NCBI GenBank assembly: GCA_003116975.1
Contig: BGKB01000005.1
Location: forward strand, 129,880-193,879
Direction: 5' to 3'
Length of the DNA stretch: 64,000 nucleotides
Source of the DNA: Aurantiochytrium sp. KH105
Lineage: Eukaryota; Sar; Bigyra; Thraustochytrida; Thraustochytriidae
This document shows positions 17,653-27,357 of this stretch, one piece after another. The position numbers and the translations under genes are program-made. The first letter of the stretch is position 1; each line of letters begins with the position of its first letter. The notes under the pieces were generated by a model. It worked only from the letters and a program-made list of their open reading frames with translations, did not search any database and was not told the DNA's origin.

Positions 17653-20600
17653 TCACACGAGCGCAGGCTTGGGAGTGACATCCTCACCAGTTGGGAGCAC
17701 AACGGGCCCCTTTGCAGGTGCCGACTTGCTGTTGTCCGTCGACAAGCGCAGCAAGTAGCGAATGCGGATCTGGCTGATGTCATAAACGATGAACTCGTTC
17801 GCGCTGCAAGAGCTACGCACTCCACTGTTGATGGGCGGGCCCGAAGGAATGGTGATTCCATCACCTGTAACGAGATCGCACTTGGGATCTGGAACTCTGG
17901 ATCCCATGGCATGCGTCGAGTTCGTTCCCGGACGCGGTTTCTCCATGTATTCGTCGCGATACGCCTCATACTCTGTGCCAAGAGCCACCTCGCATGCCAT
18001 AATGAGCATGTCCGAGGAACCTGCCGTACGGCAATACGCTGCACTCTTGGAGATAAGGTCCGCAAAGTAGACGCCCTTGCCAAAACGGTAGCCAGAACGC
18101 GGGGCCTCTGGAGGTGCAATGCGCAGACCCTGCGAAAGGATACCACAGTAATTCGTGGTGCGGCTCCCGTGCCAAAGCAACTTGTGGTTGTCAAGGCCAG
18201 AGCTCTTTCCAAAGCGAGCCTCCTCGCCCTCGCGGTCCACCGCGTACGCGTCAACGAGCTTGAGTCTTCCTCTCGAGGCACCAAAACCCCCAAAGCTGCT
18301 ACGACTCGTGTTTTGGACCCACTCATCAAGTCGCTTCCAGTCCACGCCGTCAACCTCGAGAGGGTCAAGGCGCGTCTTGAGCTTGTCGTACTTCTCCTCA
18401 GCCTCGGACCTGGTCGAACGCGCAGCGGCGTCTTCGTCGCTGAGAAAACGCGCGGCAACTTCCATATCGCGCAGGGCATCGACAAGCTCGACCTTCTTCT
18501 TCACCATCTCGTCCGAGTCGATCAATGAAATGCTCAGGCTCGGGATGAGATGAAAGAACTTGTTCGAAAGCGTGAGCAGCAGCTGCTTCCGGTGAGCCGC
18601 GTCCTGTGACGACGTCTCACCGCTGAGCACGTCAGCAATCTCAGAAAGGGTTTTGTAGCCCTTGTCAACGTGTTGCCTAGTGAGCGCTCCGAGGGGGAAT
18701 TTTTGCAGATCAATTTCCATTTCCATCATCGCGGACTCCATGAGCTTTTTGTCAAAGATGAGCTCGACGAGATCGACGACGCGCGAGTGCAGCTTGCACT
18801 CTGCACTGTGCTTGCTGGCCGCGCTTGGATTTTTGGCGGCCAGCGCGCGCGAGACTTCGGTGGCATCAAGAAGGCGTGTCTCAATGAACTCGAACTTGCC
18901 TGCCTGCTTCTCAAAGTGATGGTGGTTCTTCCACTCGTTGCCCGTCTTGTCGAGAAAGATGCGCTCGAATTCGCTCTTGGCCTCGACGCCAGATCTGCAC
19001 GGCGTCAGCTTGTTATTGCGGATATTCGTCCCTGTGCGGCCATACTCGCAGGACACGTGGTAAGCGTGATGTAAAGAGACGACTTGAATCTTGTAGAACG
19101 AATTTTGGTTCTTTTCAATGTCGGCCTTGGAGAGCACAGCGTGGTAGACGTTGTCGCCGCCCAAATCGAGGACGCGAGCGGCGTCTCCAAGGGCCTTGCG
19201 TGCGCTCTTGTGTACAGCGACTCGTGCGCCCTCGGGCACAACTTCCTTTTCCTCTTCCTCGGCGTCGATGTCATCGTTGTCCTGGTCCGGGTTATTCCCA
19301 TACGGTCCCTTTGCGTCAAGTCGGAACTTGCCTGAATCAAGAAGAGTCTTGTTGCGGATGCTCTGCTTGATGAACGACTCACGCACGACGTGGACGTCGT
19401 GTTTAAGCGCCGTCTTGACTTTGGAGGCCTTGGCAGAGTACTTTTTAGGATCTTCAATGAGAAAGTGCACCTGAGACGTGACGCGCGCGCTCCACGTGCC
19501 GCCATTGTCTTCGATGAGCTTGCGGACGTCGCCTAGCTCGCTCTTGGCCAATTCCTTGGCAGGTCGCGCATGGGAGAAGATGTAGCCAGAGAAGATCTTG
19601 GCGGGCTCGGTGGTTGCCGCTTCCGCCGGCGCGCCCTCGGACTTGCCCACTGGCTTGCGGGGCTCGGCGAACTCTTTGCCGAGACGCACAATGCTCTGCT
19701 CGAATGGCGTTCCCACGACTTCTTCTTCTTCCTCCTCTTCTTCATCTTCCTCTTCTCCTTGTTGATCAATGTCCATATCATCTGCATCTTCGTTCTCGTC
19801 GTCCTCCGCCGCATTGACATTAGTATCGGCGTTTTCGTCTCCGGCATCGTTCTCTTCTTGCTCTTGCTTCTTTTCCTCCTCGTCGTCATCCTTTTCGGCA
19901 AGTGCTCGGAGAGCGCTCCTGGTCAGACGAGCGGATCGCCTCGTCACGCGGGTGTTGGTGCTCGTCGTAGGTTCTGAAGCCTTCTGTCTGGCAGATGTTG
20001 CTTTTGCAGGAGCCTTTTTGGTTGACGCCTTGTTCTTGACTGCTTTTCTCGTTGTGGTGGCCGCCGCACTCTTCTTTTTCTGCTGCGGCTGCTTCTTTTT
20101 CGTGGTGGTCTTCTTCTTCTTTTTGGGCTTCGGCAGTGAAAAGGGCTCGGTGGCCAACTCCTGCGGCGGAATCGTATATGGGCAGCGCGAGTATTCAAGA
20201 CGGAAGCCGCAGTACCAAAGTCCTGAGTCCTCGTTGAAGCGCAAGCGCCAAGGCGATTCGCATGCCGAGCACTTTGGCGGGACACCAAACTGAATCAGTT
20301 TGGCCACACGAGGCACGAGCGTATCCTTGCGCTCGCCGCCCTTGATATGGATGCGGTTGCGTTTGAGCATGGATTTGAGCTCTGCGAGACTTGCATGGGC
20401 ATCGAGTTCGTCTTTGATGGTCCAAAACGCTTTGCTCTGAGCAGCAAAAGGGGCATTCGGGGCTGCCGCTTCGGCTTCAGTTGAAGGTTTTTCCGTAGAA
20501 GCTGCCTTGGCCTTCTTGTTCTTTGGCGAGTTCTCAGCAGTGCTCTTGCGCTTGGTGCCCTTTGATGCTGTCTTTCCTTCGATGCCTTCAGTGACCCTTT

Positions 20601-20835
20601 GTTGGTCGTCAGGGCGTAGGCCGCCAAAACCCTTGAGCATGGCGGTACTCGAAATGCCGCGCGGCTTGGCGAAAAAGCAGTCAAAGTGGTGCCAATGCGG
20701 GTCTTTGCCGTCGCGGACCGTGCTCTGCACCATCATGGCGAGCCGCAGGATGCCCTTTTCGATCTTTTCGTTGCACTTGCGGCACGTTGACCGCGACGAC
20801 TTCGCGTAGTCCGTCACGAACCGCGCATCCCCCAT
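17653..20835 (-). CDS. PARP1: PARP1-type poly(ADP-ribose) polymerase
   Basis: This is a 1060-residue nuclear DNA-damage sensor that makes poly(ADP-ribose) from NAD+. In order it has: one PARP zinc finger at about 8-95 (CRKC...HWHHFDC); a PADR1/third zinc region at about 140-245 with four cysteines (CSAC, WYC, SRC); a Lys-rich then Glu/Asp-rich linker (250-385); a BRCT domain at about 413-495; a WGR-type domain at about 550-665; the helical regulatory domain at about 690-810; and the ADP-ribosyltransferase fold to about 1050. The catalytic H-Y-E triad is visible: LLWHGSR (about 880), GKGVYFAD...SAAY (about 920-933) and SANEFIVYD (about 1010). Two oddities: human PARP1 has two N-terminal fingers, here there is one, and the WGR motif reads YGR (CEYGRTGT). 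Confidence 0.95.
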   Translation of the reverse strand: MGDARFVTDYAKSSRSTCRKCNEKIEKGILRLAMMVQSTVRDGKDPHWHHFDCFFAKPRGISSTAMLKGFGGLRPDDQQRVTEGIEGKTASKGTKRKSTAENSPKNKKAKAASTEKPSTEAEAAAPNAPFAAQSKAFWTIKDELDAHASLAELKSMLKRNRIHIKGGERKDTLVPRVAKLIQFGVPPKCSACESPWRLRFNEDSGLWYCGFRLEYSRCPYTIPPQELATEPFSLPKPKKKKKTTTKKKQPQQKKKSAAATTTRKAVKNKASTKKAPAKATSARQKASEPTTSTNTRVTRRSARLTRSALRALAEKDDDEEEKKQEQEENDAGDENADTNVNAAEDDENEDADDMDIDQQGEEEDEEEEEEEEVVGTPFEQSIVRLGKEFAEPRKPVGKSEGAPAEAATTEPAKIFSGYIFSHARPAKELAKSELGDVRKLIEDNGGTWSARVTSQVHFLIEDPKKYSAKASKVKTALKHDVHVVRESFIKQSIRNKTLLDSGKFRLDAKGPYGNNPDQDNDDIDAEEEEKEVVPEGARVAVHKSARKALGDAARVLDLGGDNVYHAVLSKADIEKNQNSFYKIQVVSLHHAYHVSCEYGRTGTNIRNNKLTPCRSGVEAKSEFERIFLDKTGNEWKNHHHFEKQAGKFEFIETRLLDATEVSRALAAKNPSAASKHSAECKLHSRVVDLVELIFDKKLMESAMMEMEIDLQKFPLGALTRQHVDKGYKTLSEIADVLSGETSSQDAAHRKQLLLTLSNKFFHLIPSLSISLIDSDEMVKKKVELVDALRDMEVAARFLSDEDAAARSTRSEAEEKYDKLKTRLDPLEVDGVDWKRLDEWVQNTSRSSFGGFGASRGRLKLVDAYAVDREGEEARFGKSSGLDNHKLLWHGSRTTNYCGILSQGLRIAPPEAPRSGYRFGKGVYFADLISKSAAYCRTAGSSDMLIMACEVALGTEYEAYRDEYMEKPRPGTNSTHAMGSRVPDPKCDLVTGDGITIPSGPPINSGVRSSCSANEFIVYDISQIRIRYLLRLSTDNSKSAPAKGPVVLPTGEDVTPKPALV

Positions 20836-21709
20836 GGCTCCACAACAAAGCGCTTTGCTATCTCGGCTCTAGGCTCCACAAGAGCTCAAGCCTTCGTGCG
20901 TCGTTTGTTCCTGGTGTGCGTGCGTCCCTCGTCAGGTTTCCTCGGTCTCTCGCTCTTGGTTCGGGGTCTGCTCGATCGCTGGCCTGGTAGTATCTGAGTC
21001 GCAGTCGAATGCGCCAAGAAAGAAAAGAAAGCCAGGGAGACGCGGGTTCCGGAACCCGTGGAAAGAGGGGGTGTGCGTTGCGCTCTGCACTGACTGTGGC
21101 ATGTGAAAGATCTTTGGCGCGTTGCAACTTGAACAGCAACAACAAGGCACATCATGATGATTGTCCCTCGCGGCCTGCCAGTGAGGTTCCCCTGGAAAGG
21201 AAGGTGAGGTGAAGTGAGGTGGGGCGGGTTCTCCCGTGGCCCTGCGAGGCGGACGAACGCAACGCATCGAGCCGTACTGCAGTCTGCCAGGGCCTGAGAG
21301 GGGGCTTAGTGGCGATATGCTGCCGTTCAGATTGGTTGTGTCGAATGAAAATGGGAACCTCGAGACCTGGCTGGTGGACTGTCATTCGTTGACGACTTGA
21401 TTGGAATTGTGAGTCAATTGAGCTCACCGCGCACTTCGCCCATATCTTTTTCATCGACGCATCCTCGGCCGCCGTAGTCATGCGCAGCTATCGAGTTTTG
21501 TTTCAGGAGGTCGCGTGACTAGCCACAGGGTAGTAGGTACCGATGCGCGATCAGCAAGCGAGATCAAGATGGTCAAAAGAAGGTCAAGCAAACTTTCTTC
21601 TCTATTTTCTCTTCCCGCGCGAGAAAAGATGAATTTAATGCATGTATCATACGAGGTCTCTCTTGGTTGTGTCACGCTACGAGACGAAGAATCGGTAAAA
21701 TTATCTTGA
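20836..21709. other. PARP1 upstream region
   Basis: These 874 bp between the PARP1 start and the end of the next minus-strand gene show no credible coding sequence. They presumably hold the PARP1 promoter and leader. A small inverted repeat around 21047-21060 (GGTTCCGGAACCC) is the only structure noticed. Confidence 0.55.
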
Positions 21710-22443
21710 TCAGGCACGTTCGATGGTATGCGCGATTTCGCTGACGCCAATCGAAGCGTCAGCGTCCTCGTCGTAGTCATAAAAGTCATCCTCGGCAAAG
21801 GAAACGTTACCAAAGACTTTGCCCGAGACGGCCTCCACGGTAAAATCACCGTCCTTGTGGTTCCACTCGACAGGCTCCATGCCGCGACATTCGAAAGCGA
21901 TCACCGCGACGAAATCATCGGCGGTATCGGCGGTGAGAAATGAAACCTGGCCCTTTTTCGGCTCGACGACTTTGAGCCAGCTGTCCTTCTTCTCGCCGGG
22001 CCATTTGAGCTTAAAGTTGCATGTACCGCGGCTTCCACTGATTTCCTCTTCGTTCGTAGGGTCTACGATGACACTGCGTGTCTCGTCGCTCGTAGCGGCC
22101 TTGACCACCAAACTCCACTGTTCAGGGAAGCTCACCTTTGCCACATTCTCTAGCTCTGCCTTGACGCGCAGCTCATAAACCTGTACGCCAGCGTTTGCTC
22201 GTCAGTTCTTTCTTGCTCTTACGACATTGGTTACCTCTGGCGTTGGCCCGCGTCCTCGTCGTACGCAAACTCGCGAGCGTCCCTGGTGCAGGCCGTGTCG
22301 TCGAGATCGATCCTTCGCCAAGTCACGCAGGAGTTTCACGGTGCTTGCTTCGTTGGCCCGCTCACGAGCGCGCTCGCAGTGGCGCCTCTCCGTTCGACAA
22401 GACCCAAGCACTCGATGACTTGTTCGTGCGCACGTACCACCAT
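21710..22443 (-). CDS. DUF866/CXXC-zinc-binding-protein family member, one intron, zinc cysteines lost
   Basis: The 3' exon (22180-21710) encodes VYELRVKAELENV at its start and IAFECRGMEPVEW later, which mark the DUF866 family (human C1orf123/CZIB, 160 residues). The exon has an in-frame stop upstream and no ATG of its own. It is preceded by a good acceptor (ATAG-free, GCGTACAG) and a branch-like CTGAC 20 nt earlier. The nearest ATG upstream on this strand, at 22443, reads ATGGTG followed by the donor GTACGT; splicing 22438 to 22180 keeps phase and gives MVVYELRVKAELENV, 158 residues in total. The family's two CxxC pairs are absent: the first is AATSDE-like, the second has a single Cys in GTCNFKLKW. 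Acidic C-terminal end. The exon model is inference; family assignment is strong. Confidence 0.83.
22181..22437 (-). other. Predicted 257-nt spliceosomal intron
   Basis: Donor GTACGT at 22437, acceptor TACAG ending at 22181, and a CTGAC branch-like site at 22205-22201. Removal joins a 6-nt coding start to the main DUF866 exon in phase 0. Confidence 0.7.
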
Positions 22444-22956
22444 CTTTGATGCCGTTCGTCGCGATTCCTCGTTTGACGGTCTGGCAGCTTGAAGGGCAAC
22501 AACCAAAAAATGAGTGATTTGTTTACTTTGGGAGAGACCAAGCAAGGAGAGACAGACAAGTATAACCAACCATGGCAAATGTAAAAGCAAGTAAAAGCAA
22601 GCAAAAAGCAAGCAAAACCAAGCAAAACCAAGCAAAACCAAGCAAGACCAAGCAAGACCAAGCAAGACCAAGCAAGCAAGCTCGCGGATCCTCAGTTGAA
22701 AGTAAATAGCAGAAGCCACCTTCTCATCCCTGTAGCGCTAGCCCAAAAGGTTCCATTTGTGGTGGTTCATCTCAACGAATGAACAAAGGAACGGACGCAA
22801 GGCGAACAAAATGATGTGAAGGCAGCCGGGCGAAGAAAAACAAGACGAAGATGAGGAGATCGTGGAATACATAATAGGATTAACTTATTCTGATTATAAA
22901 TGAATAGGGTGTGTGTGTATGTGTGTATGTGTATGGAGTCGAAAAGGAAAAACGCG
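22444..22956. other. Spacer with a 10-bp tandem repeat
   Basis: These 513 bp contain the DUF866 gene's promoter side, a CAAGCAARAC-type repeat at 22576-22681, and the 3' flank of the next gene. No gene is seen. Confidence 0.6.
22576..22681 (+). repeat. CAAGCAAAAC/CAAGCAAGAC tandem repeat
   Basis: It starts as GTAAAAGCAA units, changes to 10-bp CAAGCAAAAC units and then to CAAGCAAGAC units, ending in CAAGCAAGC. The stepwise variant change suggests successive local expansions. Confidence 0.85.
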
Positions 22957-25900
22957 TCAGTACAAGGCAGAGGTGACGGCGGGTTGCGCATAGGAAAAGC
23001 GCTTATCAAAAACCTCAACCGTCTCGCCAATGAAGCGATCCCGATACTTGACGGGCCAAATGGATCCGACGTCGCGCGAAAGCTCAGGCTTGGAAGAGAA
23101 TTCGTACATGCTCCGGCGGTAAATGAGTTCGTCCGGACGATCATAGGCGACGAAAATGGACTCCAGAAGACCGACGCAATAGCCCTCGGCATCGCGCACA
23201 GTGCAGTTGAGAAGCATCAGCGTGCCCTGATCATTGTTCTCAATCGTGCATACGTAGGTTTTCTTGGGAAGTTCCCCAAACCAGAGCACGGGACCATCAA
23301 AGGGGAACACGTGTTCTTCTCCGTCCGTCTTGAAAAGGTACATGGACTGTAAATTCATGGGCACGGCACCGTTTCCGATGCGAATGCTGACGGCATTGTC
23401 GTGGCACTTAAAGGCGAGCTGGCGAAAGGCGCTCGATAGGGCAGTGGCCACCACTTTGTTAAACATGCCCGTCTTGTCGCACATGAGATTCTGGAAGAAT
23501 TCATCATCATATCCATGGTGTGGGGCCTTGCGCATGCGCCAGTCCGCCGAGAGGAGCGAGAATTCGTGCGTGACCCGAATCGAGTACCAGCGCTTATCGA
23601 GACGTGCAAGGTTGCGCGCAGAGACCAACGAGCGCTGGAACTGCTCGAGAATATGCACGTCATCCTCATCAAAGGTCGTGGTGCCCGCGCGTGCGTCGTC
23701 AATGACGTCTTCGAGGCAGGAACGGATAATGACCTCGAAGTTACGAAAGAGCTTCATGGTGCCTTGGCGTTGCTTGCCGCTCTTGATGCCTTTGCCAAAA
23801 TCGCCATCTGCGTTGGTCTGTGCATCGTCTCCGTGGTTCACCGAAGACTCCGAAAAGAACTCGGCGAGTCGCTGACTGAGGCCTTGGTCCCGCGCAATCG
23901 TGGACAGCACAATGTTTTCCACCTTGCGGTCCCGTCTCCGCGGGCGCTCTTGCCCCGGGGCCGAGTCGCTCGACGAGAGCGACGACGTGGAGGACGCGTG
24001 CGGGCGTCCTTCAACGGGAGAGCCCGAGCCCGCGTCCCGATCGTCGGGGCCAGGCGAGGATTGATCGTCCTCGGAGGAGCTGCTGGACAACATGTCCATA
24101 TCGTCAAAACAGTTGAGGTCCAAATTGGGATCGAGGTCAAGGAGAGATTCGGACAACTCTTGGGACTTGAGCGCGTCAAAAAAGATGGGTGCCGTGATGC
24201 GCGAGGTGATTTCGGACTGAATCATGTAGCGCCTATTGCGACGCTTTTCGAGGGCATCAACGCGCTCGCGCTTGCAGTATTCGAGAATGGAGCGCAGCAG
24301 CGATTCCCGCGCCTCGGCGCGTAGACGCACGCGGCGGGGCGAGGCCGCACCCGAAGCGTCAAGTGCGGGCACGACGGGGCACTTGCGCTTGCCTGACGCA
24401 GTCGGGGACTTCTCTTCGTTGTCCTCCGAGGTCGCCCGGCTCGAACTGCTCGTCGCACTGTGCTGGGACAGCTCGCTTGCAACCCGCTCTTGCTTGATAT
24501 GGTCAGTGAATGGGGCGGATGCAGACGAGGAGGCGGGCGGGAGCGGCGGAAGGATCTCTGCAGCAGCCGGGGCAGCCGCCGGGGCAGCAGCCTCAGCAAT
24601 GGCGGATTTCGCAGCTGTGGCGTCGGCAGAACCAGGACCAGCAGCTCTTTCTTCCTTCGCTGCTGCGTCTTTGCAATCGTCGTCGGGGGAGTCCGTGGGC
24701 GAGGAGGCGGCATCGGCTTGCTCGCGGCGGCGACGGAGCGCAGTACGCGCAGAAGTGAGCTTGAAGGGTGTGGTTTCGCCAATGCCGATGAGCTGGAGCC
24801 AGTCTGGGTTGCCCGGGTCACGCTGGAAGATGAGCACAAAGAGGCAGTGCTGGATGTGGCTGGTGTGTTTGTGGCCGGTCCAGCGGTAATCCCAGCCCAT
24901 GTAGTCCTCGTTGGCAAAGAGCGAGACCATGTTGGCGAGCTCGTGGACGACGCGGCAAGGGAGAAATTCGTTGCGCGGGTTTTGCTTGCTGCGCTCGAGC
25001 GCTCGCATGTGGTCAATGCGAATGCCGCCATCTTGCTTGAAGTCGGTCACCTTTTGGCTGTCCTTGAGGTCGAGCACTGCCCAGCCAAAGAGCTCTGTTG
25101 TGGGCGCGCACGGCATGTGGACGATGCCCTTGATGGCACAACCACAGAAACCTTTGGCGTTATGCTTGGCGCCAGGACCGCATTGCGGGAAGCAGCGAAG
25201 GTTCTTGGTGCGTGTGCGCGAGTTCCAGCGACGCTCGTAGCATGACTTGAATCCCATGAGCCGCTTGTCCTCTCTCACGGCGTAGACTTCGACCGTTGCG
25301 GCCATGGACGGCGGCTTGTTTGAAGACATTTGATTGTTCGGGTCGACGGACCCCTGCGAGAAGCAGGTCTCCCGATGCGCGTCCATGGGGTTGTTAAGAA
25401 AAGGCTGTGCCTGTGGTTGGTGCATGCAGCACGAGTCTGTGTGGTGTGGGGCGTGATGATTGTGCTGGTGCTGGTGCTGGTGTTGGTGGTGCTGGAGGAG
25501 GTGGTTTGTGTCTTGGTTTTCGAAAAAGCCTCCATGGCTTGCGCGATGGGGCTCGGGGTCTGAGAAATGTGAGCCAAGGCCTGAGACGTCGTGCATGGCG
25601 GGCCCATCGTCCAGGTTGAAAGCTGAAGGGAGAGGTGTGGCGGTGAGATCAAAGGCCGAGCCCCAGCCAGAGTTATCGTTGGTGGGTTCGCGCGTGGACC
25701 TGGAAACGTATGGCGCGTTGAGCGACATGAGCTTGCCGGGGATATCGCTGGGGAAGATTCCATCATGGGGACGAAAGTGCATGTTGTCCAGCTCGCTCAA
25801 TGTGTGGCCGTTGCCATGGCCACTATTGCTGCTGCTGCAGCTCCCCGAGCTGGCGCTTCGAGGGTGCATGCCGAGAACCTCGTTCCAAGACCTTCCGTTG

Positions 25901-26157
25901 GGAATGGCAGATGCTGATGAAGTTGTGCTCGGGAAGGCTTCGACGCAGGGCGAGCCCTCGAGGCTATCGCTGTGCAGAGAGGTGGCATATTGTACGGAAG
26001 ACTCTTCTGAATCACTTCCGCTCGCGGACGTGAGGTGATGGTTCACCTCAAAGGCGTCGAACATGTCTGCTTCGCCGGGACCATTCAGGGCGTCGAGGCC
26101 GCGGGCGCCCTTGCTGGCTTGCCCTCCCGCTGCCAGGCCTCCGAGTCGTGACATCAT
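22957..26157 (-). CDS. Large unknown, probably nuclear, protein with two conserved-looking domains
   Basis: This is a 1066-residue protein that I cannot assign. Residues 1-285 are Ser/His/Gly-rich and disordered, with a His-Gln run near 225-245. Residues about 287-476 form a compact domain with eight or more Cys/His (KSCYERRW, RCFPQCGPG, GFCGCAIKG, HMPCAPT, ELFGWAVLDLKD, then WDYRWTGHKHTSHIQHC). This pattern suggests metal binding or disulfides. Residues about 480-780 are acidic, Ala/Ser-rich and carry a consensus-like sumoylation site (IKQE) and basic patches (RRNRRY, RPRRRDRK). Residues about 795-1066 form a second globular domain (FRNFEVIIRSCLEDV, LDKRWYSIRVTHEF, MYLFKTDGEEHVFPF, KTYVCTIEN). 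No membrane helix or signal peptide. A transcription-regulator role is a guess from composition only. Confidence 0.75.
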   Translation of the reverse strand: MMSRLGGLAAGGQASKGARGLDALNGPGEADMFDAFEVNHHLTSASGSDSEESSVQYATSLHSDSLEGSPCVEAFPSTTSSASAIPNGRSWNEVLGMHPRSASSGSCSSSNSGHGNGHTLSELDNMHFRPHDGIFPSDIPGKLMSLNAPYVSRSTREPTNDNSGWGSAFDLTATPLPSAFNLDDGPAMHDVSGLGSHFSDPEPHRASHGGFFENQDTNHLLQHHQHQHQHQHNHHAPHHTDSCCMHQPQAQPFLNNPMDAHRETCFSQGSVDPNNQMSSNKPPSMAATVEVYAVREDKRLMGFKSCYERRWNSRTRTKNLRCFPQCGPGAKHNAKGFCGCAIKGIVHMPCAPTTELFGWAVLDLKDSQKVTDFKQDGGIRIDHMRALERSKQNPRNEFLPCRVVHELANMVSLFANEDYMGWDYRWTGHKHTSHIQHCLFVLIFQRDPGNPDWLQLIGIGETTPFKLTSARTALRRRREQADAASSPTDSPDDDCKDAAAKEERAAGPGSADATAAKSAIAEAAAPAAAPAAAEILPPLPPASSSASAPFTDHIKQERVASELSQHSATSSSSRATSEDNEEKSPTASGKRKCPVVPALDASGAASPRRVRLRAEARESLLRSILEYCKRERVDALEKRRNRRYMIQSEITSRITAPIFFDALKSQELSESLLDLDPNLDLNCFDDMDMLSSSSSEDDQSSPGPDDRDAGSGSPVEGRPHASSTSSLSSSDSAPGQERPRRRDRKVENIVLSTIARDQGLSQRLAEFFSESSVNHGDDAQTNADGDFGKGIKSGKQRQGTMKLFRNFEVIIRSCLEDVIDDARAGTTTFDEDDVHILEQFQRSLVSARNLARLDKRWYSIRVTHEFSLLSADWRMRKAPHHGYDDEFFQNLMCDKTGMFNKVVATALSSAFRQLAFKCHDNAVSIRIGNGAVPMNLQSMYLFKTDGEEHVFPFDGPVLWFGELPKKTYVCTIENNDQGTLMLLNCTVRDAEGYCVGLLESIFVAYDRPDELIYRRSMYEFSSKPELSRDVGSIWPVKYRDRFIGETVEVFDKRFSYAQPAVTSALY

Positions 26158-26873
26158 GTTTGCACCTGGCTAAGGTCGCGTCGTTGCGAAGGCAAGGTGG
26201 TGAACGACCGCGTCAGCCGCTCCTTCGATCCGTCGCGCGTTTGCGTTTGCGTTTGCGTCTGCGGCGGGCGGGCGGCTGCCTCGCGCGCTCGCTCGCTCGC
26301 TCTGCGCACGTTGGCGTTTCCGTCACGCCGCGAGGCTGGCTGGCTGGTCTCGCCTGGCTGTCTGTGCCGCGTCCAGAACTGTGCCTGTTCGTCTGTACTT
26401 TTACTTTCCTTTCCTTTGTCTCCGCTCACCACCGGCGTCCTGGTCTGGGTCTGTCTGCTGCGTGCTCGCTCGCTCGCGCGCTCGCTCGCTCGCGCGCGCG
26501 CCGNCGCTCGCGCTGGACGGGCAGCGGCGCGGCGGGCAGAGAGAGGAGAGGCAGGGCGGCACGCGCGGCGGCGAAGAATCTGCGTCTGCCCGGGGGAGGT
26601 TGCAGGCAGGCAGCGCAGCTGAGCTGGTCGCGCTCTGCGGAGGGATCCAGTCCGATGAAGAAAGAAAGAAAGAAAGAAAAAGAAACCAGGGAAAGCGCCG
26701 GGCTGGTTTCGAAAAGTGGAATGCGATGGAATGGAATGCAACGCAAGGAATGAAGGCGGTGGATGTTTGAATCGACCGCCAAGGGTTGATTGATTATCGA
26801 GCGATCGAGCGATCGATCGACCAGTGCGCGCAAGCCACACAAGCCGCTTCGGAGCAACACCGCCGCCTCGTGG

Positions 26874-26874
<1 letters not shown>

Positions 26875-26910
<36 letters not shown>

Positions 26911-26911
26911 C
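26875..26911 (-). repeat. (CTGC)n microsatellite
   Basis: Nine tandem CTGC units, reading GGCA on the minus strand. It lies 718 nt upstream of the minus-strand gene starting at 26157. Confidence 0.9.
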
Positions 26912-27170
26912 GACCTGCGTGCGCGGTACGACCTTCGAACTTCGCTCGCTCGAAGCGACGGGGGGGGGGAGGGCACGCCTCGCTCGCTCGCTTGCGGGCC
27001 CTGCGCGATGCGGGTTTGCTCGCCCGCTCGCTGCGGCACTCGGGCCGCGCCGAGGGGGCGAGTGAGAGAGTGGGAGAAGGGCGGGAAGCGGCCCCGCGTG
27101 GGCCAGGGCGACTGGCGCAGACAGGCACGGGCAGGCGATTTTGGACTGCAGTGTACGAGCAAATTTTGAA

Positions 27171-27193
27171 CAGACAGACAGACAAACAGACAA

Positions 27194-27229
<36 letters not shown>

Positions 27230-27231
27230 AC
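27171..27231 (+). repeat. (GACA/AACA)n microsatellite
   Basis: Tandem CAGA units with regular CAAA variants in the first half. Confidence 0.9.
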
Positions 27232-27247
27232 CGCAAACAGCGGCCAT

Positions 27248-27357
<110 letters not shown>

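Noticed and set aside
17550-18485. 311-codon frame overlapping the PARP1 catalytic region
   Set aside because: It is an out-of-frame shadow; the PARP1 frame has all family motifs.
22576-22681. Possible CRISPR-like regular array
   Set aside because: Units are adjacent 10-bp repeats without unique spacers, in a eukaryotic genome; it is a minisatellite.
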